The position numbers and the translations under genes were made by a program. Shown piece by piece: positions 54,433 to 62,012 of a stretch of 64,000 nt of DNA. The notes under the pieces were generated by a model. It saw only the letters and a program-made list of their open reading frames with translations. It did not search any database and was not told the origin of the DNA. The stretch's first letter is position 1, and the number at the start of each line of letters is the position of its first letter. Origin of the DNA: CAVZTX01 sp963778375 (GTDB lineage Bacteria; Chloroflexota; Ktedonobacteria; Ktedonobacterales; Ktedonobacteraceae); assembly GCA_963778375.1 (NCBI GenBank), contig CAVZTX010000023.1:62001-126000 (forward strand), written 5' to 3'.

Positions 54433-54525
54433 TTGTCATCCTGAACGGTAGCGAAGGATCTGCGGTGCCTAACCAGAGATCCTTCGCCAGGGCAGGCACA
54501 AGGCACTGCCCCTACAGGATGACAA
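54433..54525. mobile_element. 93-bp MITE-like element with 11-bp terminal inverted repeats
   Basis: TTGTCATCCTG at 54433-54443 and its exact reverse complement at 54515-54525 bound the element. Inside are a second inverted pair (GCGAAGGATCT and AGATCCTTCGC) and a complete family A unit. It has no gene. Partial versions of the same element lie at 18329, 30541, 33127 and 57458. Confidence 0.8.
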
Positions 54526-54546
54526 CAGAACATCAAGGACAAACAA

Positions 54547-54798
54547 ATGCAATTGCTTGCTGGACTTCTATTCATTGGTATCCTTGTGTTGCTGATTGGC
54601 GCTGCTATCTACTTTGCCAGGGGTCAGAAGCCGAAGTCTCAGCACTACGGGTCATGGTCTAACGTGCTGAGTCCTCAATTTAGAGGATCGGCTATGGATG
54701 TAGGTGAACGTTTAAACGAAGAGATTGCGGAAGGGCAGCACCAATTCGAGCCATCGTCAGTCTCACCGTCGGCAAAGGCAAAAGTAGGGTGCGCTTGA
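54547..54798 (+). CDS. Small single-pass membrane protein
   Basis: 83 residues. One membrane helix at residues 3-24 (LLAGLLFIGILVLLIGAAIYFA) is followed by a hydrophilic tail (SPQFRGSAMDVGERLNEEIAEGQHQFEPSS). I do not recognise a family. The ATG follows AAGGACA. It starts 22 bases after the MITE-like element and overlaps the beginning of the HhH gene by a few bases. Expression is plausible, but conservation is unknown. Confidence 0.5.
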   Translation: MQLLAGLLFIGILVLLIGAAIYFARGQKPKSQHYGSWSNVLSPQFRGSAMDVGERLNEEIAEGQHQFEPSSVSPSAKAKVGCA

Positions 54799-55243
54799 AA
54801 CAGAAGAACATCTATGCGAAAGATTTAGACATTGATCTTGCCTCAAAACAGGAAGCGCCTATTTCAAATGGTTTCTGGCCTGTTTGCTTTTCGGTAAGCC
54901 TATCCAGCAGGAAGTGGCCAGACGGACATATTTTGAGTTTGTGAACGAAGGGTTAACCAATCCGGATGCAATTCTACGAGCAGGATGGGATAAGCTGGTT
55001 GAGGTATTAGATCGAGGCCATTATGTGAGGTATGACTTTTCAACAGCGACGAAGTTGTTGGATGTTTCAAAAGCGCTCAAAGAAAAGTATGGAACGCTTA
55101 CCAACCTGTTGAACCAGTCAAAAACGATAGATGAGCTATCCTCTCGTTTGCAAGAGTTCAAGGGTATCGGCCCGAAGACAACTGAAATATTTCTACGCGA
55201 TATAAAGCCTCTCTTTTTAGAGGAGCATCAGGAAGTACATTAA
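54789..55243 (+). pseudogene. Helix-hairpin-helix DNA glycosylase-like protein, one-base frameshift
   Basis: A frame from the GTG at 54789 reads RLKQKNIYAKDLDIDLASKQEAPI and then changes. The next frame gives KWFLACLLFGKPIQQEVARRTYFEF and runs to 55243, with the helix-hairpin-helix LQEFKGIGPKTTEIFLRDI at the end. One missing T in CTATTTCAA (54862-54864) restores IFKWFLACLL. Rejoined length is about 151. The HhH motif and surrounding helices resemble endonuclease III-type glycosylases without the Fe-S cluster. No catalytic lysine or aspartate was assigned with confidence, so a binding role is possible. Confidence 0.65.
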
Positions 55244-55314
55244 TTTAGAGCACTCGAGTTTGACTTAGGCACTGTCCTCAGATGTATCATTGATTACAAG
55301 GGAGGAACATTCAT

Positions 55315-56250
55315 ATGTTAAAACGCCAACTTGGTCGCACAGACCTATCTGTATCACCGCTCTGCTTCGGTGGGAACGTCTTTGGATGGACAATCGATGA
55401 ACAAAGGTCATTTGCCGTACTGGACGCGTACATTGATGACGGAGGGAATTTTATTGATACCGCCGATGTCTATGGAGAGGGTACATCTGAAAGCATCCTT
55501 GGACATTGGATGAGTAGCCGCAAGAATCGAGATCGCATCATTCTGGCGACGAAATTGGGATTTCAGATGGACAACGATCCCAAAGCGCGAGGCCTCTCCC
55601 GTCAGTATATTCTGCAAGAAGTTGAGGCCTCATTGAAACGCTTACAGACCGATTACATTGACCTCTATCAAGCGCATACTGATGACTCCAGTACCCCACT
55701 TACCGAGACGATGGCTACCTTTAATGATCTTGTGCAGCAAGGCAAAGTACGTTATGTTGGTGCCTCCAACTATAATGCTGAGCGCCTGCGAGAAGCGCTT
55801 GCGGTAAGCGATCAGCACGGTTACGTTCGCTACTCGTGCTTACAGCCACCATATAACCTGGTCAATCGTGGGCAGTACGAGGGTGATCTAGAATCCCTTT
55901 GCCTTGAACAAGGACTCGGCGTGATTACCTACTCTTCTCTGGCAAGTGGCTTCCTCACCGGAAAATATCGCCCAGGCCGCGATCTACCTTCCAGCCCGCG
56001 AGCAAAAAGGATACAGGAGCGCTACATGAACGAGAAGGGGTTCCGCGTAGTGGAGCAGCTTGATCGTGTAGCCGAAGCCCACGGCGCAACGGCCGGACAG
56101 GTGGCGCTTGCCTGGATAATGGCGCGGCCCGGTATCACTGCTCCCATTGCCAGTGCTACCTCAGTCGACCAGGTACGTGAACTACTAGATGCTGTCAATT
56201 TACATCTCACACCAGAAGAGATGGAGACACTGAATAAGGTCAGTGCATAA
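55315..56250 (+). CDS. Aldo/keto reductase
   Basis: 311 residues, a TIM-barrel NADPH-dependent reductase. NFIDTADVYGEG contains the catalytic Asp and Tyr, ILATKLGFQM the lysine, and YIDLYQAHTDD the histidine region. GVITYSSLASGFLTGKYR and TSVDQVRELLDAV form the cofactor site near the end. It is close to the YajO/Tas-like subfamily that reduces aldehydes and ketones. The start follows GGAGG. It is convergent with the Lrp-type gene, 29 bases apart. Confidence 0.93.
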   Translation: MLKRQLGRTDLSVSPLCFGGNVFGWTIDEQRSFAVLDAYIDDGGNFIDTADVYGEGTSESILGHWMSSRKNRDRIILATKLGFQMDNDPKARGLSRQYILQEVEASLKRLQTDYIDLYQAHTDDSSTPLTETMATFNDLVQQGKVRYVGASNYNAERLREALAVSDQHGYVRYSCLQPPYNLVNRGQYEGDLESLCLEQGLGVITYSSLASGFLTGKYRPGRDLPSSPRAKRIQERYMNEKGFRVVEQLDRVAEAHGATAGQVALAWIMARPGITAPIASATSVDQVRELLDAVNLHLTPEEMETLNKVSA

Positions 56251-56279
56251 GTGAAGAGGGGGTTATACGAGCCTCCTTT

Positions 56280-56762
56280 TCATCTTTCCTCAACCATATC
56301 CTTCATCGGCATAACAATCCGTCTCCCCACCGGAGTAGATAACACTATCGAGGTCGTAAGCTGCCCATGTGTTGAGAGTTGGTCGATCAGTGATTCCAGG
56401 TGTCCAACTGATGAGGCCATAACCTTCATGATGAGCGAATCGCCACCTGTCACGCGATAACAAGTCAGTACTTCGGGCATGTTTTCAACAAAGCCGGTAA
56501 AGCTTGTACAACGCTCGCCAGGAGCAGTGCTCATACGGATAATAGCCGTGATGGGAAAGCCAACTTTTGCCAGATTGATCTCGGCATGATAACCGCTGAT
56601 AATGCCTGCGTCTTCCATTCTTCGTATCCGCTCAGCCACCGCCGGTGAAGAAAGTCCAACACGTTGTCCAAGCTCACTGTAAGAGAGTCGGGCATTCTCT
56701 TGAAGCGCGTGCAAAAGTTGCCAGCCGGTAGTATCAAGTAACTTCTCAATTTCTAAAGCCAT
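56280..56762 (-). CDS. Lrp/AsnC family transcriptional regulator
   Basis: 160 residues. An N-terminal helix-turn-helix (LLHALQENARLSYSELGQRVGLSSPAVAERIRRMEDAGIISGYHAEI) precedes an RAM/AsnC ligand-binding domain (about 70-150) with CYRVTGGDSLIMKVMASSVGHLESLIDQL. Members respond to amino acids and often control a divergent neighbour. Here the divergent gene is the YciI protein at 56891, and the 128-base gap between them is AT-rich with a TATAAT, so control of that gene is likely. Confidence 0.93.
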   Translation of the reverse strand: MALEIEKLLDTTGWQLLHALQENARLSYSELGQRVGLSSPAVAERIRRMEDAGIISGYHAEINLAKVGFPITAIIRMSTAPGERCTSFTGFVENMPEVLTCYRVTGGDSLIMKVMASSVGHLESLIDQLSTHGQLTTSIVLSTPVGRRIVMPMKDMVEER

Positions 56763-56841
56763 ATACCACCTTTACCTTGCTATTTTAAGTACTTTTATGA
56801 AACGCCTTTCCTTTTGTCTTTATTCTACCATAATTTACCAT

Positions 56842-56847
56842 TATAAT
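56842..56847 (+). promoter_or_regulatory. Likely -10 element of the YciI operon
   Basis: TATAAT lies 44 bases before the YciI start in a palindrome-like AATTTACCATTATAATTGTA stretch. No good -35 was found, as is common for activated promoters. Confidence 0.4.
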
Positions 56848-56890
56848 TGTACCAGATGAACTACATGAGAAACTTCAGAAAGGAAACAGG

Positions 56891-57196
56891 ATGAAAAACA
56901 CATTTGTGATTTTTTGGGGGCCAGGATCAGCCTGGGTTCCTGGCCAGTCAGTGCGCCAACAGCCCTATTGGGAGCAACATGCTGCCTTCATGGATCCGCT
57001 CTTTGAAAACGGAACAGTGGTGCTGGGTGGCCCGTTTGCCGATGCGTCGGGGTCACTGGTGATCGTTGAAGCAGAGACCGAGAACGAAGTGGCCGACTTG
57101 TTTGCGAAAGACCCGTTTGTGGAGCATGGCATTTTTGTCCTCAGAAGCCTCAAACAGTGGCTGCTTTTTCTGGATGCGCGTCACAAGGGAGAATAG
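56891..57196 (+). CDS. YciI family protein
   Basis: 101 residues of the dimeric alpha/beta fold seen in YciI proteins. HAAFMDPLFENGTVVLGGPFADASGSLVIVEAETENEVADLFAKDPFVEHGIF is the family core, with the conserved His-Asp pair and the DPFV motif. Some members are dehalogenase- or muconolactone-like enzymes; the substrate here is unknown. The start follows AAGGAAACAGG. A 54-residue membrane protein gene begins one base after its stop. Confidence 0.88.
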   Translation: MKNTFVIFWGPGSAWVPGQSVRQQPYWEQHAAFMDPLFENGTVVLGGPFADASGSLVIVEAETENEVADLFAKDPFVEHGIFVLRSLKQWLLFLDARHKGE

Positions 57197-57197
57197 T

Positions 57198-57362
57198 ATG
57201 CTCACAATTATCATTTTACTGGCTTCGTTTATTGTCTTTGATATGGCTGCCTTGCGTTGGGGTGTTGACAGTACTGATGGCATTGCCAGTCGCGAGTGGG
57301 AACGACGGTGGCATGCTAACAATGTTGAGAACCAATGGGTAGGTTATTATTCGTTCCTCTAG
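57198..57362 (+). CDS. Small 54-residue membrane protein
   Basis: One membrane helix (residues 2-15, LTIIILLASFIVFD) is followed by AALRWGVDSTDGIASREWERRW and a short aromatic end. AAGGGAGA lies six bases before the ATG, and the gene begins one base after the YciI stop, so coupling is likely. The LRWGVDS-DG---EWERR pattern looks like a constrained family. I know of similar short proteins in Chloroflexota-type genomes but no function. Confidence 0.75.
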   Translation: MLTIIILLASFIVFDMAALRWGVDSTDGIASREWERRWHANNVENQWVGYYSFL

Positions 57363-57457
57363 CGCCCAAAAGATGCCCCTGGACACCTATGGGATTGCTA
57401 CGCACCATAAAGGTTGAGCCTTGGGAGATCTTGCTTGGCTCCTAGCAACTGGTCGCC

Positions 57458-57494
57458 TGTCATCCTGAGCGCCAGCGAAGGATCTTTCGTCCTC
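57458..57494. repeat. Repeat family B copy
   Basis: TGTCATCCTGAGCG then CAGCGAAGGATCTTTCGTC. It matches the left half of the 54433 element almost base for base. ATCCT and AGGAT form a small hairpin. It lies between the 54-residue gene and the redox operon. Confidence 0.75.
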
Positions 57495-57598
57495 GTAGAG
57501 GAGATTATAGCAACGAAGTCCAGTAAAGGGTGTTCCTACCACTCCATACTGGACTTCGCGTTGTAATTCACAGACTTTCTATTACTACGAGTCTACTC

Positions 57599-58264
57599 TT
57601 ATATCACTGCCACTGGCTCTTTTGGTGGCTGAGCTTGCTCTTTTTTCAGCCGCTTCGCCATCGAGCGGGTTGCGGCCATCCAGGCGCGAATGAACAGCCA
57701 GATAGCTACAAGTGCCATACCGGCCAGTGAGATCCACATAATCCAGAGCGCGACCGTAGGATTCGAGTTGCTCGTGAATGCCTGGGCAAAGCCTGCCAGG
57801 TAGCTCTGGCTCGCGGCCTCAACTGCGAAAACTTGCGGCCCATAGTAGAGAGTCGCACCGAGTACCAGGAACACGGTTGCGAGTCGGTACGCATTTACGT
57901 CGTCGTCTGCTCTGCGAGATAGTTTCACCGCGAGCGCGAGTAAGATCAGCAGTGCCGATATTGGTCCGGTAATCGGTAGCGCTGAATTGACTACCAGGTT
58001 CGGCTGGAAGAAAATCCAGCTCAACGCAAAGGTAATAAGCAGCACGCCATCGCGTATGAGTAAGTAGGACATCCACCATATGTCAGCACCAAGCCGTAGC
58101 CCACAGCGGCGCAAGGTGCGCAGGATATACGGTCGGCCCAGGTGCAATATGAGGGATAGTGTCCATAGGGCGGGCAGAAAGGCAACGAGTGTGCTCACCA
58201 GCCACTGTGAACCGCCTTGTATAAGCGCCTGATTGATTGCATTGGCGACATCATCGGGTTTCAT
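57599..58264 (-). CDS. Polytopic membrane protein of redox operon, paralogue 1
   Basis: 221 residues with five to six membrane helices. LILHLGRPYILRTLRRCGLRLGADIWWMSYLLIRDGVLL is shared with the upstream paralogue as LHIGRPYIL, LRLGAD and a RD pair. The basic C-terminal tail faces the cytoplasm. No heme- or quinone-binding motif is certain, although His and Arg residues in the first loop could serve. It is last in a leftward operon behind a flavoprotein gene and probably forms its membrane anchor or quinone site together with paralogue 2. Confidence 0.75.
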   Translation of the reverse strand: MKPDDVANAINQALIQGGSQWLVSTLVAFLPALWTLSLILHLGRPYILRTLRRCGLRLGADIWWMSYLLIRDGVLLITFALSWIFFQPNLVVNSALPITGPISALLILLALAVKLSRRADDDVNAYRLATVFLVLGATLYYGPQVFAVEAASQSYLAGFAQAFTSNSNPTVALWIMWISLAGMALVAIWLFIRAWMAATRSMAKRLKKEQAQPPKEPVAVI

Positions 58265-58279
58265 CTTTTCATTCCTTCC

Positions 58280-58915
58280 TTACTTTGATGTGGCAGAAGT
58301 GGTTTCTGCTACCTCTGCTCGTCCACCGGTTTTCAGTGTGTAGGCGGTTGCAATTGCTCCAATAATAGCGAGCAAGGCAATCGAGATGTAGGCGATGGGA
58401 ATTGCCCATGCGGTGTTGCTACTGGTGACCAGGAAATTGCTAATGTTTGTAAATTGTCCGGCAACAGCCTGGACGCCAAAGACATACGGTATAAAGTAGA
58501 AGACGGCTCCAAGCCCTATCAAGCCCGACACGATACGGAAGTCGCGCAGGTTGTGGTCGGGATCGCCCATCAGCTTGACCAACAGGGCTGCAAACAGACA
58601 GACGGCAGCCAATCCACCGGTAAGCGGCAGTGCGTCTGCCTCAAGAACATCTGGGAAGAAGTACATGAAGCTCATGATCACGCCTGTAACGAACAGAAAG
58701 TCGCGTAGAGCGACGTAGATCAACCACAGCAAGTCTGCGCCCAGACGCAAGGTGAAGCGATCGATCATCTCCAGAATGTAGGGTCGGCCAATGTGCAGAG
58801 CGATAATGGCCAGCCATATGATGGGCAGGACTGCAGCTAGAGTCCCTTCCAGGAACCCCTCGCCTCCGCCATTGATGCCATTGACGATGGCAGTTGTCAA
58901 TTGGTCAGGTGTCAC
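58280..58915 (-). CDS. Polytopic membrane protein of redox operon, paralogue 2
   Basis: 211 residues with five to six membrane helices. Shared motifs with paralogue 1 are IIALHIGRPYILEMIDRFTLRLGADLLWLIYVALRD and the position of helices, so they arose by duplication or form a heterodimer. The GTG start follows AAGGAG by eight bases. It is separated from the flavoprotein gene by 238 bases containing an imperfect palindromic element at 58999-59117. Confidence 0.75.
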   Translation of the reverse strand: MTPDQLTTAIVNGINGGGEGFLEGTLAAVLPIIWLAIIALHIGRPYILEMIDRFTLRLGADLLWLIYVALRDFLFVTGVIMSFMYFFPDVLEADALPLTGGLAAVCLFAALLVKLMGDPDHNLRDFRIVSGLIGLGAVFYFIPYVFGVQAVAGQFTNISNFLVTSSNTAWAIPIAYISIALLAIIGAIATAYTLKTGGRAEVAETTSATSK

Positions 58916-58998
58916 GGTAAAAACTCCTTTTCCTTACGCCTTGCCTGACACCGAAGGGTCCATTGGCAAGACTGATAGTGACGTGATAGGCACTTCCA

Positions 58999-59117
58999 CT
59001 CAGGTCAGATGACTGCGTGTATCTTATTCCGACCGGCAACGCACTTCGTGCTATGCTGCGCGTCAGCCGGTCGGAAAAGCTTGCGCGTAGGCGCGGTAGC
59101 GCCATTTCTGACCTGAA
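58999..59117. repeat. 119-bp nested inverted-repeat element
   Basis: Ends CTCAGGTCAGA and TCTGACCTGAA pair at 10 of 11 positions. Inside, TTCCGACCGGC (59027-59037) pairs perfectly with GCCGGTCGGAA (59066-59076). The short hairpin GCACTTCGTGC lies between those arms, and a GC-rich GTAGGCGCGGTAGCGCC lies beyond. No gene is present. It is either a MITE-like insertion or a structured RNA within the redox operon. Confidence 0.7.
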
Positions 59118-59153
59118 TACGAAGGCAACGATGCACATAACAAAGGCGATATA

Positions 59154-61130
59154 TCAGCGGATTGCCTTTGCCACCTTCACTGTGTCAGCATTGATCACGG
59201 AAATGGTTGGGCAAAGATAGGCCAGATCGCAGCGCAGGCAACGGCTTGCCTCGCGTCGAGCTTGTTCTTCGGTAAAGCCGGTTGCAAATTCGACCGACTT
59301 GTCGCGAGCAGCCTCACCCTCTCGCATTGGCATCACTTCGCGCGGCGTGGGTCGCAGATCGAGTGTGATCCTGCCATCAGGCGGTAAGGTAGACGCTGTC
59401 TCAAATTCATCCTCGGGCATTTCGCTGACATGACGTGGTGAGACTCCACGCAGGTAGGCATGAATAGACTGTGCAGCCTTTCTGCCGTGTTCTGCTGCGT
59501 GAATGATCGATTTGGGTCCGTAGGTTACATCTCCAGCAGCAAAGACGCCTGGTGCACCTGTTGCCAGTGTTTCTGGGTTGATCAGTAGCCCACCCCAAGG
59601 GGCGACGCCAACGCTTGTTCCGTCAGGCAAGAAGGATGGGTCAGGTGCCTCGCCAATCGCAACGAGTATCACATCAATTGGAAGATCGAACTCTGTACCA
59701 AGCACTGGAATCGGCTTGCGGCGACCTTTTTCATCCGGTTCGCTCAAGACCATGCGCTGGCAGCGCACTGCTTCTACATGCCCATTGGTTCCAAGTACCT
59801 GCACAGGGACGACAAGTTCGTGCAACTGAATACCTTCAGCGAGGGCAGCGCGAACCTCTTCAGCCTGAGCCGGCATTTCGACGCGTGTGCGACGATAGAG
59901 GATATATACACTGCTTGCCCCCGCACGTAGTGCCGAACGCGCAGCATCCATTGCCGTGCTGCCTCCACCAATGACTGCCACATTCCCTTGCAAGCGCGTC
60001 TCAGGATTCAGGTTATAGTCCTTGAGAAATGTAGTTGCCGGAATGACGCCTTCCCAGACGAGTTCGCCGGGGATACCCAGGCGCTGGCTGCGCTGCGCAC
60101 CAACAGCCAGTAATACTGCGTCGTACTGTTCCTGCAACTCCGTGAGGGAGATATCGCGTCCAATCGCAGTGTTGAGGCGAATCTCTACCCCTAGCTCGCG
60201 CATAGCATCGATGTCGCGATTCAACTCGCTGCGTGGCAAGCGATAATCGGGAATGCCAATCGCCATCATGCCTCCAGCAACGGGCATAGCATCGAAGACC
60301 GTCACACCATAGCCTCTCCGTGCCAGGTAGTAGGCGGCGGAGAGGCCAGTAGGTCCTGCCCCCACAATGGCGACTTGCTCAGGATGGTAGTGCTTGGGCG
60401 ACTTAATTTTGCGTTTGGATGGTGTGCCGTGATCCATTGCGAAGCGCTTCAGATCGCGGATCGCGATAGGAAGATCAAACTCTCCACGGCGACAGACATC
60501 TTCGCATGGTGCTGTGCAGACACGGCCACAGATGGCCGGAAAAGGATTGGGTTCGGAAGCAACCTGGAGCGCCTCGTCATAACGACCTTCAGCGATCAGG
60601 CTGACATATAACCCGGCGTTGGTACCAACGGGACATGCTGCTTGACAGGGAGCGCGTAAGTCTTCTTTCCGCTCGCCCAGCCAACTGCGCCAGCTTTGCC
60701 AGGTAGCCTTGCGCTCGGCAACGTGCCATGCATGTCCATCTTGACTCCAAGGAGTCTCACCTGGCTCCTCTGGAGAGGCACGTGTGTAATCGTCAAGGGG
60801 GTGCCAGCCGTTCTCGGGCGGCAAGTACGATACTGGCCCGCGTTTGGCGTATTCCAGTTCCTTCACGCTGCTTTCAATCGTGATAGCATTTGTCGGACAC
60901 TCCTGCGCACACACCTGGCATCCAACACATTGTGCCACCTGGACCGGAACCAGCATCATCCACGAACGGGTTGATGACTCCCCAGGAATAGGGCTGAGTA
61001 AATCGCTTACTGCTCCTAATTCTCCTTCTCCCGATGGACGTGTCATATCAAGACAGCGTACGGGACAAAGGTCCATACAAATACCACAGTTAATGCATCT
61101 TTGCTGATTGACCTGGAAACGATAGGCCAT
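59154..61130 (-). CDS. GltD-like flavoprotein fused to a double [4Fe-4S] ferredoxin domain
   Basis: 658 residues. N-terminal ferredoxin: CINCGICMDLCP and CVGCQVCAQECP (residues about 10-85) hold two 4Fe-4S clusters. After a linker, APCQAACPVGTNAGLYVSLI and ICGRVCTAPCEDVCRRGEF give two more clusters of the GltD/NfnB type, followed by FAD-binding GAGPTGLSAAYYLARRGYGVTVFDA, NAD(P)-binding GGGSTAMDAARSAL and a final AAGDVTYGPKSIIHAAEHGRKAA. The last part has CLRCD. It transfers electrons between NAD(P)H, FAD and Fe-S centres. The start at 61130 follows AAAGGAGG. It lies 16 bases behind a DoxD-like gene. Confidence 0.92.
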   Translation of the reverse strand: MAYRFQVNQQRCINCGICMDLCPVRCLDMTRPSGEGELGAVSDLLSPIPGESSTRSWMMLVPVQVAQCVGCQVCAQECPTNAITIESSVKELEYAKRGPVSYLPPENGWHPLDDYTRASPEEPGETPWSQDGHAWHVAERKATWQSWRSWLGERKEDLRAPCQAACPVGTNAGLYVSLIAEGRYDEALQVASEPNPFPAICGRVCTAPCEDVCRRGEFDLPIAIRDLKRFAMDHGTPSKRKIKSPKHYHPEQVAIVGAGPTGLSAAYYLARRGYGVTVFDAMPVAGGMMAIGIPDYRLPRSELNRDIDAMRELGVEIRLNTAIGRDISLTELQEQYDAVLLAVGAQRSQRLGIPGELVWEGVIPATTFLKDYNLNPETRLQGNVAVIGGGSTAMDAARSALRAGASSVYILYRRTRVEMPAQAEEVRAALAEGIQLHELVVPVQVLGTNGHVEAVRCQRMVLSEPDEKGRRKPIPVLGTEFDLPIDVILVAIGEAPDPSFLPDGTSVGVAPWGGLLINPETLATGAPGVFAAGDVTYGPKSIIHAAEHGRKAAQSIHAYLRGVSPRHVSEMPEDEFETASTLPPDGRITLDLRPTPREVMPMREGEAARDKSVEFATGFTEEQARREASRCLRCDLAYLCPTISVINADTVKVAKAIR

Positions 61131-61146
61131 GCCCACCTCCTTTTAT

Positions 61147-61776
61147 TTATTTCGAAGCTTCCAGTTTTTCTACTGAACGGCTTTCCTCAATGCCAATGAA
61201 CCTGCGAAAACCATCCCTGATGCTTGCTGCAATTCTGTTGAACAACCTGTTTTGTCGCAGCTCAGTGATCAGCACAACATTCGCCATCATGACGAGTAGC
61301 GAGATCGGGGGAAGCAGTGCATCCAGGTCAATACCTTCATCAAAAGGATCAGCGGGATTGACGCCAGGAATAACTGAGCCGCCCATAAAGAAGTGAAAGT
61401 TGACGCATAGAAATGCGCCTACCAGTCCGGCAATTGCTGCGGCAGCGCAGAAACCAACTGCCAGACTATGCTGGCTCTCTCCGCGTATTCTTGGTTGGCC
61501 CAGCAGTACAAGCGCACCACTTAAAAAAATCACTCCAATGGTCAGTTCTGTCCATTCAATGGCATAGCCGAAGAAGATGCTATGTGGTTGCACAAATGTG
61601 TGCAGGAACGAGACATACCAGGCATTGGGATTGTCCTGGATCCCTTGATTTAATGTATTGGCGAGACCCTGTGGAAATGTCCCGGAGAATACTTTGTTGA
61701 GTCCAGAGATAAGCCATTCCCAGCCGACAATGGCTTGTATTGCTGCTAATAGATAACGTGTCGCTCGCGAGAGCAT
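61147..61776 (-). CDS. DoxD/DoxX-like membrane protein
   Basis: 209 residues with four membrane helices. LLAAIQAIVGWEWLISGLNKVFSGTFP at the start, EWTELTIGVIFLSGALVLLG and a region with NFHFFMGGS are DoxD/TQO-like. DoxD is the catalytic-type membrane subunit of thiosulfate:quinone oxidoreductase in some archaea. The long loop with ADPFDEGIDLDALLPP is unusual. It is first in the leftward operon, so it probably works with the flavoprotein downstream. Whether thiosulfate is the substrate cannot be told. Confidence 0.78.
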   Translation of the reverse strand: MLSRATRYLLAAIQAIVGWEWLISGLNKVFSGTFPQGLANTLNQGIQDNPNAWYVSFLHTFVQPHSIFFGYAIEWTELTIGVIFLSGALVLLGQPRIRGESQHSLAVGFCAAAAIAGLVGAFLCVNFHFFMGGSVIPGVNPADPFDEGIDLDALLPPISLLVMMANVVLITELRQNRLFNRIAASIRDGFRRFIGIEESRSVEKLEASK

Positions 61777-62012
61777 ATGCTTTTCCCTTTCCCTTGCGTT
61801 TCAATACCCGGGCGCGATGTGTTGCGCTATGAGTATAAGCATAGGGTCAGCAAATCACGATTTCGTCACAAGAATATGATGAGATGTCACAGCACAATCA
61901 CAACGTTATACAGAGTTGGAAACGAGAAAAGCATGAAAAATGTAGGACAAAAAAGCGCAGGAAGGTTCTTGATGGGATTGCTCAGGAAAGGAGTGGAGAC
62001 GCGAAAACCTTA

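Noticed and set aside
54465..54662. 65-codon frame beginning in the MITE-like element
   Set aside because: Its first third is a translation of repeat DNA (RAGTRHCPYR) and it overlaps the better supported 83-residue membrane protein gene.
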